This document shows positions 1-6,800 of a stretch of 8,323 nt of DNA, in pieces. The notes under the pieces were generated by a model. The model was not told the DNA's origin and searched no databases. It saw only the letters and a program-made list of their open reading frames with translations. Position numbers and translations under genes: made by a program. Source of the stretch: an uncultured Rhodoferax sp. (GTDB taxonomy: Bacteria; Pseudomonadota; Gammaproteobacteria; Burkholderiales; Burkholderiaceae_C); NCBI GenBank assembly GCA_936943465.1, contig CAKZJN010000067.1:1-8323 (forward strand), in the 5' to 3' direction. Numbering within the stretch: the stretch's first letter is position 1; every line of letters begins with the position of its first letter.

Positions 1-591
1 GTGGCCTTCTACCTGCAGCACTGCGTCAAGGCCTGCAAGAACGGCGTGGAGCGCAGCCACATCATTCCGTACTCGGTGGACGGCGCCATTCTGCTGGAGG
101 TGTATGTGCACGACGGCATCGGCACCATGGTGGTGGATGAAAAGCTGGAAAGCCTGCGCGAAGCCACGCCCGACGATGTGGGTGGCATCCTGCAACTGAT
201 TGAGCCGTTTGAAAAGGACGGCACGCTGGTTAAGCGCAGCCGCACCGAGATTGAGCGCGATGTGGGCTGCTACACCATCATCGAGCACGACGGCGTGATC
301 TTTGCCTGCGCGGCACTGTACCCCTACCCCGAAAACAAGACCGCCGAAATGGCCGCGCTCACGGTGTCACCCGATGTGCAGGGTCAGGGCGATGGCGAGC
401 GGGTGCTCAAGCGGGTCGAGCAGCGCGCCAAAGCAGCGGGCCTCTCCAGCATTTTTGTGCTCACCACCCGCACCATGCACTGGTTTATCAAACGCGGTTT
501 TGTGCAGGTCGACCCGGACTGGTTGCCCGAAGCCCGCAAGCGCAAGTACAACTGGGACCGGAAAAGCCAGGTGCTGGTCAAGAAGCTGTAG
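1..591 (+). CDS. argA: N-acetylglutamate synthase (amino-acid N-acetyltransferase), 3' part
   Basis: This is the C-terminal 196 residues of ArgA, which acetylates glutamate with acetyl-CoA in the cytoplasm as the first committed step of arginine synthesis. Fragment residues 1-45 are the end of the amino-acid-kinase-like domain (GVERSHIIPYSVDGAILLEV, then the Gly-rich 'DGIGTMV'). Residues 50-196 are a GNAT acetyltransferase domain. Its acetyl-CoA-binding motif is visible as QGQGDGERVL (127-136), and the fold's later strands follow at 'SSIFVLTT' and 'WFIKRGF'. The tail ending in 'SQVLVKKL' is typical of the ArgA C-terminus. The GTG at position 1 should be read as an internal valine: the reading frame is open to the window edge and the kinase-like domain is cut in the middle, so the true start lies upstream. 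The gene runs convergently towards dsbB. The family call is firm; feedback inhibition by arginine is known for the family and not visible here. Confidence 0.95.
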   Translation: MAFYLQHCVKACKNGVERSHIIPYSVDGAILLEVYVHDGIGTMVVDEKLESLREATPDDVGGILQLIEPFEKDGTLVKRSRTEIERDVGCYTIIEHDGVIFACAALYPYPENKTAEMAALTVSPDVQGQGDGERVLKRVEQRAKAAGLSSIFVLTTRTMHWFIKRGFVQVDPDWLPEARKRKYNWDRKSQVLVKKL

Positions 592-630
592 TCACAAAAA
601 GTAGGTCAAGCAACTCGCCAACCTGAGCGG

Positions 631-716
631 TTGGGGTGGCATGCGGTTTTGCGCAGGTAAAGGAGGAGACCGCGCAGCGGGCGGGGGACACGGAGCAAAA
701 CCGTATGCCACCCCAA
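631..716. repeat. Large imperfect inverted repeat between convergent genes
   Basis: Two 22-nt arms (631-652 and 695-716) are reverse complements with a single mismatch (G at 643 against A on the other side). The left arm begins ttggggtggcatgcggtttt and the right arm ends ccgtatgccaccccaa. The 42-nt centre (653-694) is strongly purine-rich on the + strand. It contains aggaggag (661-668) and a small internal hairpin ccgc-gca-gcgg (670-680). A second 6-bp hairpin, ccaacc-tgagc-ggttgg (618-634), overlaps the left arm, so two folds compete. No T-run follows either arm directly, so a simple intrinsic terminator is not supported, although it sits where argA and dsbB transcripts would meet. It is most likely a dispersed REP-like intergenic element or a structured RNA end. 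The arms are seen directly; the element class is inferred. Confidence 0.7.
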
Positions 717-743
717 CAGCGCCCTATCCGGAGCGGAGTGCGC

Positions 744-1256
744 TCAGCGCTTAGCTTGACGCACCAACAAAGCTAGCGCCACCACCGCGGCAAAGCTGAA
801 CCAAACGAAGGACCAGTTGGCAATCGAGCCACCTAAAAAGGTCCAATCCACCTTGGAGCAATCGCCGCTGCCCTTGAAGATCATGGGCAAGGCACGGTTG
901 AGCGGGAAGTTCTCGATCATTCCGTAAAAGTCACGGCCGCAGGACACCACTTCGGGTGGATACCACTGCAAAAAGCTTTGACGGGCTGCCACAAAGGCAC
1001 CGGCACAGGCTGACACCAGCAGCAGCACAAACGACGCAAGTTGCAGCGCCCGCTTGGCCGTTGCCGCGCCCAGCACCGCGAAAAACAGCACCAGGAAATC
1101 GCAATAGCGTTGCACGACACACATCGGGCACGGCACCAAACCGACCACATGCTGCAGGTACATGCCAAAGGCCAACATGCTCACACACAGAAGAGCCAAA
1201 GCCGCCATTACGCGGCGGGGAGCGTAGTCAAGGTTTTCCGAAAGGAAGGTGAACAT
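744..1256 (-). CDS. dsbB: Disulfide bond formation protein B (DsbB)
   Basis: A 170-residue inner-membrane protein of the usual DsbB length. It reoxidises periplasmic DsbA and passes the electrons to the quinone pool. Four hydrophobic helices are visible at roughly 15-35, 43-63, 70-91 and 144-165. The first periplasmic loop carries the redox pair CPMC (43-46), followed four residues later by Arg50, matching the conserved quinone-associated arginine of the family. The second loop holds the other cysteine pair, C106 and C133, within 'VVSCGRDF' and 'GSGDCSKVDW'. All four catalytic cysteines are therefore present and the protein should be active. The ATG at 1256 gives a normal DsbB N-terminus (MFTFLSENLDYAPRRVM). 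It has only a weak ribosome site, and another in-frame ATG lies 13 codons upstream at 1295. The open frame continues to 1931 but there it is only antisense to the next gene. The gene is convergent with argA and divergent from the hydrolase gene. Confidence 0.95.
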   Translation of the reverse strand: MFTFLSENLDYAPRRVMAALALLCVSMLAFGMYLQHVVGLVPCPMCVVQRYCDFLVLFFAVLGAATAKRALQLASFVLLLVSACAGAFVAARQSFLQWYPPEVVSCGRDFYGMIENFPLNRALPMIFKGSGDCSKVDWTFLGGSIANWSFVWFSFAAVVALALLVRQAKR

Positions 1257-1292
1257 GCGGTATCGGTCCGATGGGTAAAAAAGCTGAGTTGG

Positions 1293-1298
1293 CATTAT
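1293..1298 (-). promoter_or_regulatory. Possible -10 box for dsbB
   Basis: Read on the minus strand this hexamer is GATAAT, five of six matches to the sigma-70 consensus. It lies 36 bases upstream of the preferred dsbB ATG at 1256. No convincing -35 hexamer was found at 16-18 bases spacing. If real, transcription would start downstream of the alternative ATG at 1295 and would support the 1256 start. Between it and the gene there is a short dyad, atcgg-t-ccgat (1262-1272). This is weak evidence, offered as a candidate only. Confidence 0.2.
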
Positions 1299-1340
1299 CC
1301 CTATGTTCGAAAACACCGTATTCTTCGCAAAATATACAGC

Positions 1341-1345
1341 GGAGG
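1341..1345 (+). promoter_or_regulatory. Strong Shine-Dalgarno fixing the start of the C92 hydrolase gene
   Basis: GGAGG lies seven bases before the ATG at 1353. It is the best ribosome-binding site in the window and decides the start. The frame is open much further upstream, to 1041, but that part is only antisense to dsbB. No clear sigma-70 promoter was found in the 96-nt divergent gap before it. Confidence 0.8.
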
Positions 1346-1352
1346 ATCCAAT

Positions 1353-2495
1353 ATGAATGCAGTCATGCAGATGGTGGGACTGGTACTGATTTCCTGGTTG
1401 GTTAAAGCCATTTTTCTGTTCTATCGCACCCTGCCCTACATCCTGCCGCTGGCAGGTCTCTTTTACTTGTTTCACTGGTGCCTGTTTCAAGGCCAGCCTA
1501 ACGAGCCGGTTTGGTGGGCCACCGGAATCACGGCGTTGGCCACCGCAAAAGCCACCAAGCCCAAAATCCATAAAGACAACCCTTACCGCGCCTACATTGG
1601 TGGAAAAGGCTGGCTGGAGAAACGGGTGGACGGGCTGATCGCCTGGATCGGCACCATCAAGTACTTCAACTCTCCGTTGTGCGTGGTGGAAGGCGCAACG
1701 TCTTACCGCATCACCGGAGACCAGGTGCGGCAGTTGATCAGCAACGTATTGAAGCCCGGCGACATTATTCTGCGCGGCTACGACGGCTATCTGGATGGCG
1801 TCATGATCAAGATGACCGGCTCCAAGGCAGGCCCTGGCACCGAGTATTCCCATGCTGCCGTGTACCTGGGCGATGTGAACGACAGCACGGACCGCGCGAT
1901 TGCTGCGCGCCGCCTTCAGGTGCTGGACCAAAAGGGCAAATGGACCGCCGCTTCGCCGCAGGAAATGGAGGCGGTGCGCAACGACAACCAGTACTTTTCA
2001 CCGGGGCCGCAGCGGGTGCTGCACTCCATGACGCGGGGTGTCTTTATGGAGGACATCCTGACCTTTCTGCGCTGCGACTACATCGCCGTGATTCGCCTGC
2101 CGGAGAATTTCCGGCTTTCACCGCAGGAGTTGGCCGGGCAAAAGGATCACTCCCTGATCGCGGATCTACCCGCCGATGCCCAGTCCATTCGACAAAAGCT
2201 GCTGCGGGGCGAAACGGTGACATCCAAAGAAGTTCTGGGCGCCGTTCGCCTATCGGCTCTGGGGAAAGTTGGCTCTTGCTATGACTTTCAATTCAACGAC
2301 GCCAAGACCCACCAGCGTTTCAGTTGCTCCGAGTTTGCCTATTACTGCTTCAAGAGCATTCACTGCTACATCGGGCTTGAGCTGAAAGACCACGGCATGG
2401 GTGCCTTCCTGGTGCGTAAAACCATCACGCCCAGCGATATTTTTGAAGCCGCCGTGGCGCACGGGAAGCTCCAAATCGTCTGGCCCAAGGCATGA
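1353..2495 (+). CDS. Membrane-anchored YiiX/YebB-like permuted-papain (C92, NlpC/P60-related) cysteine hydrolase
   Basis: A 380-residue protein. Residues 8-46 are hydrophobic, long enough for two membrane helices split at 'FYRTLP'. A basic stretch follows (AKATKPKIHKDNPYR, 65-79), then a soluble domain. That domain shows the circularly permuted papain order, with the histidine box before the cysteine box. 'LKPGDIILRG' (133-142) leads to 'EYSHAAVYLGD' with candidate catalytic His167. Near the C-terminus 'YDFQF' (310-314) precedes 'FSCSEFAYYCF' with candidate nucleophile Cys325. This matches the YiiX/YaeF/YebB-like C92 group. Members are thought to be amidases, thioesterases or lipid-acting hydrolases, and few substrates are known. 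At 380 residues it is considerably longer than YiiX (about 200), through the N-terminal anchor and an insert around 176-225. It heads the three-gene cluster. The fold call is confident; the substrate is unknown. If the two-helix reading and the positive-inside rule hold, the catalytic domain would be cytoplasmic, which would argue against peptidoglycan as substrate. Confidence 0.85.
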   Translation: MNAVMQMVGLVLISWLVKAIFLFYRTLPYILPLAGLFYLFHWCLFQGQPNEPVWWATGITALATAKATKPKIHKDNPYRAYIGGKGWLEKRVDGLIAWIGTIKYFNSPLCVVEGATSYRITGDQVRQLISNVLKPGDIILRGYDGYLDGVMIKMTGSKAGPGTEYSHAAVYLGDVNDSTDRAIAARRLQVLDQKGKWTAASPQEMEAVRNDNQYFSPGPQRVLHSMTRGVFMEDILTFLRCDYIAVIRLPENFRLSPQELAGQKDHSLIADLPADAQSIRQKLLRGETVTSKEVLGAVRLSALGKVGSCYDFQFNDAKTHQRFSCSEFAYYCFKSIHCYIGLELKDHGMGAFLVRKTITPSDIFEAAVAHGKLQIVWPKA

Positions 2496-2533
2496 TGGTT
2501 CCTGCGGACTCTCCGTGAACACAGGACACCCCC

Positions 2534-3043
2534 ATGCTTGAAGCAACCCAAAGGCTGCATACCGTTACCAAGCGGCTCATCGTCATGACCGCCTGCACCT
2601 TGCTGGTGGTCGGTGCCTTGTTTGGCGTCACCTTCGTGCTGCATGGCCGGTTCATGGTGTCCTGGGTCTGCTTTGTGTGTGGCCTCTTGGGGGGCTTTGT
2701 CAGTATTCAGCAGCGCCTGAAATTGCTCGGGGCCGAAGAATTGGAGTTGCTATCCCGTTCGTGGTTTCAAATTCTGCTGATTCCGATTTATGGCGGAATC
2801 TTCTCGCTGGTGCTGTATGTGGGTTTCCTGAGTGAAATTGTGACCGGAACGCTGTTCCCGCACTTTTCCATCGCTGCCTTTACGTCCCCCACGCCTACGC
2901 AGGATGACATGGTCAATTTTCTCAATTCCACCTACCCGGCCTCGGGCCAGGACCTGGCAAAACTGCTTTTTTGGTCTTTTGTTGCAGGCTTCTCGGAACG
3001 CTTCGTTCCGCAAATCCTGCAGAAAACCAGTGACAGCGAATAA
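2534..3043 (+). CDS. Uncharacterised small multi-pass membrane protein
   Basis: A 169-residue hydrophobic protein of a family I cannot name. Likely membrane segments are at about 14-37 and 41-57, forming a hairpin around 'HGRFM', and at 78-103, with a shorter one at 143-153. The hydrophilic stretch 58-76 (QQRLKLLGAEELELLSRS) lies between the hairpin and the third segment. The C-terminal segment reads 'FVAGFSERFVPQIL' (149-162). I have the impression that this kind of Gly-Phe-Ser-Glu-Arg ending recurs in unrelated-looking bacterial membrane proteins, but could not check it. No enzymatic motif or signal-peptide cleavage site was recognised. AGGA at 2523-2526, seven bases before the ATG, supports the start. 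It begins 38 nt after the hydrolase stop and ends 10 nt before the oxygenase start, so it is probably co-transcribed with both and may be a membrane partner of one of them. Base composition is lower in GC than tamB in parts: the row 2761-2820 is about 45 percent by hand count. Confidence 0.75.
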   Translation: MLEATQRLHTVTKRLIVMTACTLLVVGALFGVTFVLHGRFMVSWVCFVCGLLGGFVSIQQRLKLLGAEELELLSRSWFQILLIPIYGGIFSLVLYVGFLSEIVTGTLFPHFSIAAFTSPTPTQDDMVNFLNSTYPASGQDLAKLLFWSFVAGFSERFVPQILQKTSDSE

Positions 3044-3047
3044 AGGG
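3044..3047 (+). promoter_or_regulatory. Shine-Dalgarno of the oxygenase gene, directly after the upstream stop
   Basis: AGGG begins on the base after the TAA stop of the membrane-protein gene (3041-3043) and lies six bases before the ATG at 3054. This decides the oxygenase start, although the frame is open back to 2904. It implies that ribosomes finishing the upstream gene can reinitiate here, which is translational coupling. Confidence 0.65.
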
Positions 3048-3053
3048 CTCTTG

Positions 3054-3842
3054 ATGCAAGAAATTATCAATCTGAATCGCTATCCCCTGGACCGCGAGGG
3101 CAGCGCCGAATGGAAAGCCCTGGTTGAGCAGTCGGCCGCCGAACTGGAGGCTACCGGCATGTTTAACCTGGAGGAGTTCATTCTTCCAGGCATCGCCCAA
3201 AAGGCTGCCGCAGAAATTGCGCCGCTCATGGCGACGCAGTCGTATGCCCACAAGCGGGCGCACAACATCTATTTCCTGCCTGACATTCCGGGGCTGGCGC
3301 CTGACCACCCGGCCCTGCGCAAAGTAGAAACGATTAACCACACGATTTGCGCCGATCAGATACCCGACAGCCTGGTGCTTTCCATTTACACCTACGCGCC
3401 GCTTGCCCGCTTTCTGGCAGCGACCATGGGCAAACCTTCCCTGCACACCATGGCCGATCCGCTGGCGCGCGCCAATGTCATGGCCTACCGCCAAGGGGAG
3501 GCATTGAACTGGCACTTTGACCGTTCTGAATTCACCACCACTTTGTTGTTGCAGGAGCCCGAACAGGGCGGAGTATTTGAATACCGTACGGACCTGCGCT
3601 CACCGAATGACCCCAATTACGCTGGCGTTGCCCAATTGCTGGAGGGACGCGACCCCGAGGTCCAACGCAACGGCCTGAAGGCCGGAACCCTCAACGTCTT
3701 TCGAGGAAAGAACACCGCCCATCGGGTGACCCCGGTGCAAGGGAACGTGGATCGCATGATTGCCGTTTTTTCCTACTACGAGCGACCTGGCGTCCTGTTC
3801 ACAACCCAGGAGCGCATCGGGTTCTATGGGCGTGCAGGCTGA
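3054..3842 (+). CDS. Fe(II)/2-oxoglutarate-dependent oxygenase, BesD/HalD-like, with an intact HxD iron triad
   Basis: A 262-residue soluble protein, close to the length of BesD-type enzymes (about 260). The iron-binding facial triad is readable as His154 and Asp156 in 'LNWHFDRSEFTTTLLLQ' and His223 in 'NTAHRVTPV'. Arg234, eleven residues after His223, fits the arginine that binds the 2-oxoglutarate carboxylate. Other family-like segments are 'YAHKRAHNIYFLPDIPG' (64-80), 'QGGVFEYRTDLR' (171-182) and the tail 'YYERPGVLFT...IGFYGRAG' (241-262). The BesD/HalD group includes radical halogenases acting on free amino acids, in which the HxD Asp is replaced by Gly to make room for chloride. Related members that keep Asp are hydroxylases. 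This protein keeps Asp, so hydroxylation, perhaps of a free amino acid or related small molecule, is the better guess. The oxygenase class is confident, the BesD-like placement moderate, and the substrate unknown. It is the last gene of the cluster and converges on tamB. Confidence 0.85.
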   Translation: MQEIINLNRYPLDREGSAEWKALVEQSAAELEATGMFNLEEFILPGIAQKAAAEIAPLMATQSYAHKRAHNIYFLPDIPGLAPDHPALRKVETINHTICADQIPDSLVLSIYTYAPLARFLAATMGKPSLHTMADPLARANVMAYRQGEALNWHFDRSEFTTTLLLQEPEQGGVFEYRTDLRSPNDPNYAGVAQLLEGRDPEVQRNGLKAGTLNVFRGKNTAHRVTPVQGNVDRMIAVFSYYERPGVLFTTQERIGFYGRAG

Positions 3843-3881
3843 GCCCCCTACCGACACCAGCCAACGCGAGAACGTTCTTTA
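3843..3881. other. Short convergent gap between the oxygenase gene and tamB
   Basis: Only 39 bases separate the two stop codons. The gap contains a perfect 10-bp palindrome, agaacgttct (3869-3878), immediately before the tamB stop. It is too short and has too little loop to be a convincing terminator hairpin. No other signal is visible, so transcripts from the two sides may overlap at their 3' ends. Confidence 0.35.
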
Positions 3882-6800
3882 TCAGTCGTAGCGCGTCGTA
3901 AAAATCAGATCGACCGCATTGGTTGCGCCCGACTCACCACGCAAGGTAAAGCGCCGTGACAGGTCGTAGAACACATACAGCGTGCCCAGTGTTCCGGCCA
4001 GGCTGCGTTCATAGGCCACATAAAAGTCCCGCGACAGGCGCTTGCCAAATTTAAGCGATGCCTCCGTGCCGGCCGTGCCGTCCAGGTTGGTGACGGCGGT
4101 CTGCCCCAAAGACACTTCATCCAGCCCAAAGGCATTGATCAGGGACTCTGCCGCGTTGCCTCGACCCCGGCCACTCAGCAAGGAAATGGCCGCTTGCTGC
4201 AGCAGCGCCGCCTGCGCGCCACCATTGGCCCCCGAGCGCCCCAATATCAACCAGGACAGTTGTTCGATCTCAGGCAAGTCCGGTTCGGAGAAAAGCCGCA
4301 CCAATGGAATCTGCGCGGTGCCGCCCACTTGCACCCCCACCACCTGTTGCAAGTTGGGGCGAACCGCGCGGATGTCGAGCGCCGGGTTGTCGTAGGGGCC
4401 AGTAAAGCGCAGCGTCCCCTCTTCAATGGTGAGGCGCTGCCCGTAGGCCTTGTAACTGCCATTCACGGCACGCAACTCGCCGGTCAGGTGTGGCTCAAAC
4501 GACTGCCCCACGGTTTTCAGCGTCAACTGCCCAGCCAGCCGGGTCAACAAACCGTGCCCCTGCACCTGAAAGTTGGCTCCCGGATCCAGCGTGATTTGCA
4601 GGTCCGGCGCCAAGGATTCAAACCAGCGTGAAGCCGGGTCTGCCGGTGTGGCTGGCGCCTCCTTGATGGGTACTTTGCCGCGCCGAACCACCACGTCGGA
4701 GCCCAACTGGGGCGCCGTGTCCTCGGACATCACAAACAAAGCCTGATCGGCCGTCAACGCACCACGCACGGCCAGGCGCGCATCGGCCAGTCGGGCACTC
4801 AGGTTGCCACTCACCACCAGCCGCTGATCGGGCCGCGCAGTCACGCGAAACGCCTGCGCCCTGGCGTCCACCGCCATGCGCACACGCCGCGTCAGCGCAC
4901 CCTGCCCGGTACTGGGCAGCCAGTCCACCGAGCCGGTGGCGCTAATCTGCCCGCCCGCTGCCCCGCCAGCACCGGAGAGATTGAAGGCCGCAATGTCCAT
5001 GTGCTGACCATCCAAGGTCAGCCGCATCAGGCCGTTGCTCAGGTCGATTCCATCCACCACCGAGCGAATCGCCATGTCGCGCGCCTCCAGGCTACCTTTC
5101 CACTGGGGCTGGGCCCGCGTGCCGGACAGGCTGGCCTGGGTTTCGAGCGTGCCCTGGATGCGCCAGCCCACCGGTGCAAACATCGACCAGACCCCGACAC
5201 GCGGCAAGCTGGCTTGCAAGTGACCTTGTACCGGGGCGGTATCAGGCCAGTGCCAGCCGCCCAGGGTCGATACGCGCGTGGAAAACTCGGCCCGCACCTG
5301 GCCGGCTGCTTCACTGGCCCAGACCGCCTGTGCCTGCACCGCGTCTTGGTCTAAGCGCACCTCCAGCGATGCCTCCCGGATACCGGCAGCCAATGCCCCG
5401 GTGTTGGAATCGGTGGACGTCAATTGCAAGTCCCCGCTGGTGCGCTGCACGCGCGCCTGCAATTGCAGCCGGTCGGCTGCGCGAGCCTCCCATTGCCCGC
5501 CCAGAATCAGGTCGCCGCGCAAGCCCAAATTAGCCAAGCGCGTTTGACCCAGCGCCTCCAACCAGGCCAACGGCACACCCTCCAGGCGACCCACCGAGGT
5601 CCAACGGGCATTACCGCCGCCGGCGCCCGAAGCGGCAATCGGCTGAGACCAGCGCACGGGTTCCCACGACACCTGGGCAGCCCCGGTACCAGGACCGCGC
5701 CAGCGCAGGCTCCCTGCCGCCAGGCTGGCTTGCTGCAAGAGGGCGCTGCGCTGCCATTCCACTTCCACGGGCCTGTCCAGGTTCAGCGTCCAAGGCTGCT
5801 TTTGCAAGCCATCCAGCACCTCGGCCTGCAGGCTCGCCACCTGCCCCCGCCATTGCCCGGATTGCGGCATGGCCCAGTTCGAACCGGACTGCCATTGCAT
5901 GCGCACCGCACCGCTCTGCGCACGGCCCTGCAAATGCACCTCCAGATCCTGCAGGCTGCCACGCGCATCCAGTCGCAAATCACTGAACTGCGTGCCTTGA
6001 TCCATCAACAAACGCGGGCTCTGGGCGCTGAGCTCCAGGTTCAAGCCAGCCCCCTGGTTTTGCCAGCCACCCTGCCAGATCAGTTTCAGATCGGCCGCAC
6101 CTTGCAACGCAAGACCTTGGGCCCAATCGCCCGCATAGGGCACTGACTCCAACCAGCCACGCAATGCCCGCGCATCACTGACTTGCACCGTGCCTTGACC
6201 CTGCCCGGCGGCCGGGCCAGCACTGCCGGAAAGCGCGGCGCGCAGCCCCGGCGCTGAGGCCTCCAGCGCGCCCTGCGCAGCCAGAGTTTGCACATTGACC
6301 CGCATTTGCCCGTTCAATTGCGCCTGCGGGGATTGCAAGCGCAGCGATTTCAGTTGGAGTTCGGGCGCTTGCCAGAGCCCCTCGGCCTGCAGCGCCACAC
6401 CCGATGCCGCTCCACCCCGTGAACCTGACAAAGTCATGTCAAACGCGACACCCTCCCCGCTTTGCCGCGTCTGAAAGTCGCCGCCCAACAGCGGCAGAGT
6501 CCAGCGCGTGTCCCACCGCGCCGGATCGACATCCTGCACACGGCCCTTGGCCGACCAACGGGCCGGGGTGCCTGAACTTCCGCCCTGCCCCTCCAGTCGC
6601 CCCCCGGCAACCAACGCCTGAACCTGCGACAACTGCCACAAACCGTCGCGGTACAGGAGGCTGGCCGACGCACTTTGCAAGGGCAGCCGGCCCCGGTTTA
6701 GCGGCCCTTCGAGCACATTCTTTAGCTGTACATCGCCACGCCAACCCGCACCATCGGGCACCACTTGCGCCTCACCGGTCAACAAGGTCTGCGGTGCTCC

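Noticed and set aside
594..634. Hairpin 618-634 with the minus-strand T-run at 595-599 as a dsbB terminator
   Set aside because: The T-run is about 18 bases away from the stem, too far for a standard intrinsic terminator.
580..691. Short GTG-initiated minus-strand frame running through the inverted repeat into the argA tail
   Set aside because: About 37 codons, no ribosome site in the right place, and mostly composed of repeat sequence and argA antisense.
730..746. Small hairpin gagcg-gagtg-cgctc at the dsbB stop as an intrinsic terminator
   Set aside because: The stem is only 5 bp, it overlaps the stop codon, and no T-run follows in the dsbB direction.
1257..1931. Long upstream extension of the dsbB frame on the minus strand, which would give a 395-residue protein
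   Set aside because: It lies antisense to the well-supported hydrolase gene, shows no family resemblance, and would more than double the normal DsbB length.
2922..3515. Open frame of 197 codons on the minus strand opposite the oxygenase gene
   Set aside because: Composition is shadow-like and the + strand carries a clear enzyme with all catalytic motifs.
1353..3842. Interpretation of the three-gene cluster as a recent mobile island or defence system
   Set aside because: No integrase, transposase, flanking direct repeats or tRNA was seen, and GC is only modestly and unevenly lower than in tamB. No known defence domain was recognised.
5424..6146. Open frame of 240 codons on the + strand opposite tamB, and similar ones at 4194-4631 and 6404-7012
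   Set aside because: These are typical GC-rich antisense shadows of tamB, with Gln/Arg/Pro/Ala-biased composition, no recognisable domain and no ribosome site noted.
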